Source: an uncultured Oscillospiraceae bacterium (lineage in GTDB: Bacteria; Bacillota; Clostridia; Oscillospirales; Oscillospiraceae). From it: a stretch of DNA of 64,000 bases. Location: positions 35,698 through 99,697 of the forward strand of contig CALWVZ010000003.1 of assembly GCA_944385125.1 (NCBI GenBank), given 5' to 3'. The notes under the pieces are model-generated. The model saw only the letters and a list, made by a program, of their open reading frames with translations. It did not search any database and was not told the DNA's origin. Positions 62,424 through 64,000 of the stretch are shown piece after piece; the first letter of the stretch is position 1; every line of letters starts with the position of its first letter. The position numbers and the translations under genes were made by a program.

Positions 62424-63064
62424 TAGTCTATTGGCTTTTGCTGCTGCCCACCGCTCTGGTGGCCTACATCTTCGGCAGCCTGGACACCATGGTCATCGCT
62501 TCCAATTTCTTCTTTCGCCACAACCTGAGGCGGCTGGGTACCGGGAACCGCTGGCTGTCAAATTTCCGGCGTATCTTTGGAGTGCCCGGCTTTATAAAGC
62601 TGGCTATTGCCGAGATACTGAAGGACCTGCTGCCCATACTGCTGGGCGGCCTACTCCTGGGCATCAAGGACCATGCCGACGTGGGCCGGGCCTTTGCCGG
62701 CTTCTGCCTTGTGATGGGGAGACTGTACCCGATGTTCTACGGCTTTAAAGGCAGCCATGCCAGCCTCGCCTTGGTGGTGGCAGCCTTTGCGGTGAACACC
62801 TCCGCCGGGGGCGCAGCGTTGGTAGTGCTGGGCCTGGTGTGCCTCACCCGCTATCTGTCCCTGGCTACCGTGGCGGAGGCCATAGTCCTTATAATGGTGG
62901 CGGTGCTGATAATCGACGACGCTTTGCTGATGCGCCTGCTGATCTTCTCCGCCGTACTGGTCATCTTCAAGCATATCCCGGCCATGATAAGACTGATACA
63001 GGGCAGGGAATTCCGCTATAGCCTGGAGGAGGACATCACCTACAAGCTGGACGAGCGTTTTTGA
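62420..63064 (+). CDS. PlsY-like glycerol-3-phosphate acyltransferase
   Basis: A 214-residue membrane protein with five to six helices in PlsY layout: GSLDTMVIAS in loop one, then RRLGTGNRWLSNFRRIFG in place of the usual GSGNxGxxN motif, and a C-terminal RLIQGREFRYS. Coupled to der by ATGA, a position PlsY often holds. Because the catalytic motif is diverged, it may be a PlsY paralogue with altered substrate; a second plsY elsewhere would support this. Confidence 0.75.
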   Translation: MIVYWLLLLPTALVAYIFGSLDTMVIASNFFFRHNLRRLGTGNRWLSNFRRIFGVPGFIKLAIAEILKDLLPILLGGLLLGIKDHADVGRAFAGFCLVMGRLYPMFYGFKGSHASLALVVAAFAVNTSAGGAALVVLGLVCLTRYLSLATVAEAIVLIMVAVLIIDDALLMRLLIFSAVLVIFKHIPAMIRLIQGREFRYSLEEDITYKLDERF

Positions 63065-63078
63065 GGAGGCGGCTTTAA

Positions 63079-63561
63079 TTGGCACTTGAACTTATACCGG
63101 CCTATGACCGGCAAGACGAAGTAAGAGAGCTCTTCACCGAGTACACCCATATGCTGGTGGAGCTGGACCCGAAGTTCCAGAAGTCCCTGGACGAGCAGAA
63201 CTACGACGAGGAGCTGGAACACCTGGAGGAGAAATACGGCCTGCCCGGCGGGCGGCTGTACCTGGCCTGGCAGGACGGCCAGCTGGCCGGCTGCGTGGGC
63301 ATGAAGCGCCTGGACGAGAGGACCGGGGAGCTCAAGCGCCTGTATGTGCGCCCCGCCTTTCGGGGACAACACCTGGGCCGAAAGCTGGTGGAGCGCATCA
63401 TTGAGGATGCCCGCAGTCTGGGATATCGCCGCCTCATGCTGGACACCATGCCGGAGCTTGTGAGCGCCCGGCGCATGTACGAAAACATGGGCTTTGTGGT
63501 CACGGAGCGCTATAACAACAGCCCCCTGGACACCACAATTTTTATGGAATACAGGCTGTGA
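63079..63561 (+). CDS. GNAT-family N-acetyltransferase
   Basis: A 160-residue acetyltransferase. TTG 63079 has GAGGAGG 9 bases upstream. Acetyl-CoA loop RLYVRPAFRGQHLGRKL, with the GNAT core LMLDTMPELVSARRMYENMGF following, is complete. The N-terminal YTHMLVELDPKFQ helps form the acceptor site. Substrate unknown; this subgroup is usually annotated only as GNAT. Confidence 0.92.
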   Translation: MALELIPAYDRQDEVRELFTEYTHMLVELDPKFQKSLDEQNYDEELEHLEEKYGLPGGRLYLAWQDGQLAGCVGMKRLDERTGELKRLYVRPAFRGQHLGRKLVERIIEDARSLGYRRLMLDTMPELVSARRMYENMGFVVTERYNNSPLDTTIFMEYRL

Positions 63562-63578
63562 AGAGAGGAGCGGGGACT

Positions 63579-63896
63579 ATGGAGGACATACTTGCCAGAA
63601 TAATAAAGCTCAGGCAAGCCAGGGGCTGGTCCGAGTACCAGCTAGCAGTGAAGTCCGCCCTCCCCCAGTCCACCATCTCCTCCTGGTACAGAAAGAACCT
63701 GGCGCCCTCGGTGCAGTCTCTGGAAAAGATATGCGCCGCCTTTGACATCAGCCTGTCCCAGCTCTTTGCCGGAGAGGGGGAGACCGTGGAGCTCACGGAG
63801 AGCCAGCTCCTGCTTTTGGAGCGCTGGGCCGCCCTGGACAATAATCAGCGGCAGGCGGTGCTGAAGCTCATGGAGACCATGGCCGGAGACATATAA
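63579..63896 (+). CDS. XRE-family transcription regulator
   Basis: A 105-residue protein with an N-terminal Cro/CI helix-turn-helix (~5-60, LAVKSALPQSTISSWYRKN) and a short C-terminal helix pair (ESQLLLLERWAALDNNQRQAVLKLM) for dimerisation. ATG 63579 is chosen over an upstream GTG that overlaps the GNAT stop. It lies directly before an IS element, so its downstream context is disrupted. Confidence 0.88.
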   Translation: MEDILARIIKLRQARGWSEYQLAVKSALPQSTISSWYRKNLAPSVQSLEKICAAFDISLSQLFAGEGETVELTESQLLLLERWAALDNNQRQAVLKLMETMAGDI

Positions 63897-63929
63897 ATAG
63901 AGAACAAAAAACGTGGGGGCTCGATGAAG

Positions 63930-64000
63930 TGACCCCAAAAAGTTAGACAATATTAGAAAGTAAAAATTGTTTAAGCAGCTGAAAGGGCTTGTTGTCTGTG
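63930..64000. mobile_element. IS3-family (IS150-type) insertion element, partial
   Basis: TGACCCCAAAAAGTTAGACA at 63930-63949 is a typical terminal inverted repeat of IS150-group elements. The element continues past the window edge. Its transposase would be read on the minus strand. Confidence 0.7.
63971..64000 (-). CDS. IS3-family transposase orfB C-terminus (partial)
   Basis: On the minus strand a frame entering from the edge ends HRQQALSAA-stop just inside the terminal repeat, as IS3 orfB proteins do. Only ten codons are visible, so the call rests mainly on the repeat. Confidence 0.45.
   Translation of the reverse strand, partial: HRQQALSAA

Overview
The window looks like chromosome from a strictly anaerobic, GC-rich Clostridia-type bacterium, most like gut Oscillospiraceae. 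Supporting signs are a complete Rnf ferredoxin:NAD oxidoreductase operon, an FprA flavodiiron protein, a probable Re-type citrate synthase, XdhC-type molybdenum hydroxylase maturation genes, lipoprotein binding proteins with low-GC leader regions, and Firmicutes families such as DUF1836, DegV and YesM/YesN. This assignment is inferred from gene content; no rRNA or tRNA is present to confirm it.

Layout. 1-2498 (minus): end of a molybdenum-hydroxylase maturation operon (MobA-like/ModE fusion, histidine phosphatase/HD fusion, XdhC cut by the window edge). 2709-17272 (plus): a probable sugar-phosphate sensing and uptake region. It holds one AfuABC/FbpABC-like ABC transporter, an HptA-HptS-HptR-like three-component sensor, a second ABC transporter of the same type, a YihX-like HAD phosphatase and a ROK-type kinase. 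17366-18544 (minus): iron-containing alcohol dehydrogenase. 18727-23459 (minus): a GldAFG-like ABC-2 exporter operon ending in a DUF4340 protein. 23732-24454 (plus): an orphan lipoprotein.

24520-37528 (minus): one long arginine and carbamoyl-phosphate cluster, argG-argH-argC-argJ-argB-argD-argF-carA-carB. The last gene is an in-frame fusion of full-length CarB to a diaminopimelate epimerase (DapF) domain that lacks one of the two catalytic cysteines. 37856-42980 (plus), divergent from argG: Re-citrate synthase-like protein, GntR regulator, aconitase and isocitrate dehydrogenase. Together these make 2-oxoglutarate, the precursor of the glutamate that feeds arginine synthesis.

43206-47548: small regulators and accessory genes (DUF1836/DegV pair; Crp-Fnr regulator/FprA pair). 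47893-52909: rnfCDGEAB. 52926-53192: a compact non-coding cassette of consecutive hairpins bounded by two identical terminator hairpins. 53236-55848: a second DUF1836 regulator divergent from an SGNH hydrolase, then phosphofructokinase. 55937-56341: degenerate sequence with a gene remnant. 56342-58779 (minus): small XRE regulator, CDF metal transporter, RluA-family pseudouridine synthase. 58910-63896 (plus): housekeeping run YceD-rpmF-DUF512-der-plsY-like-GNAT-XRE. 63930-64000: the terminal repeat and transposase end of an IS3-family element running off the right edge.

The most unusual points are the CarB-DapF fusion with its altered active site, the sugar-phosphate locus with paired transporters around its own sensor, the TCA-arm operon facing the arginine cluster with paired TTGTACAA sites spaced by eight helical turns, and the hairpin cassette after rnfB.
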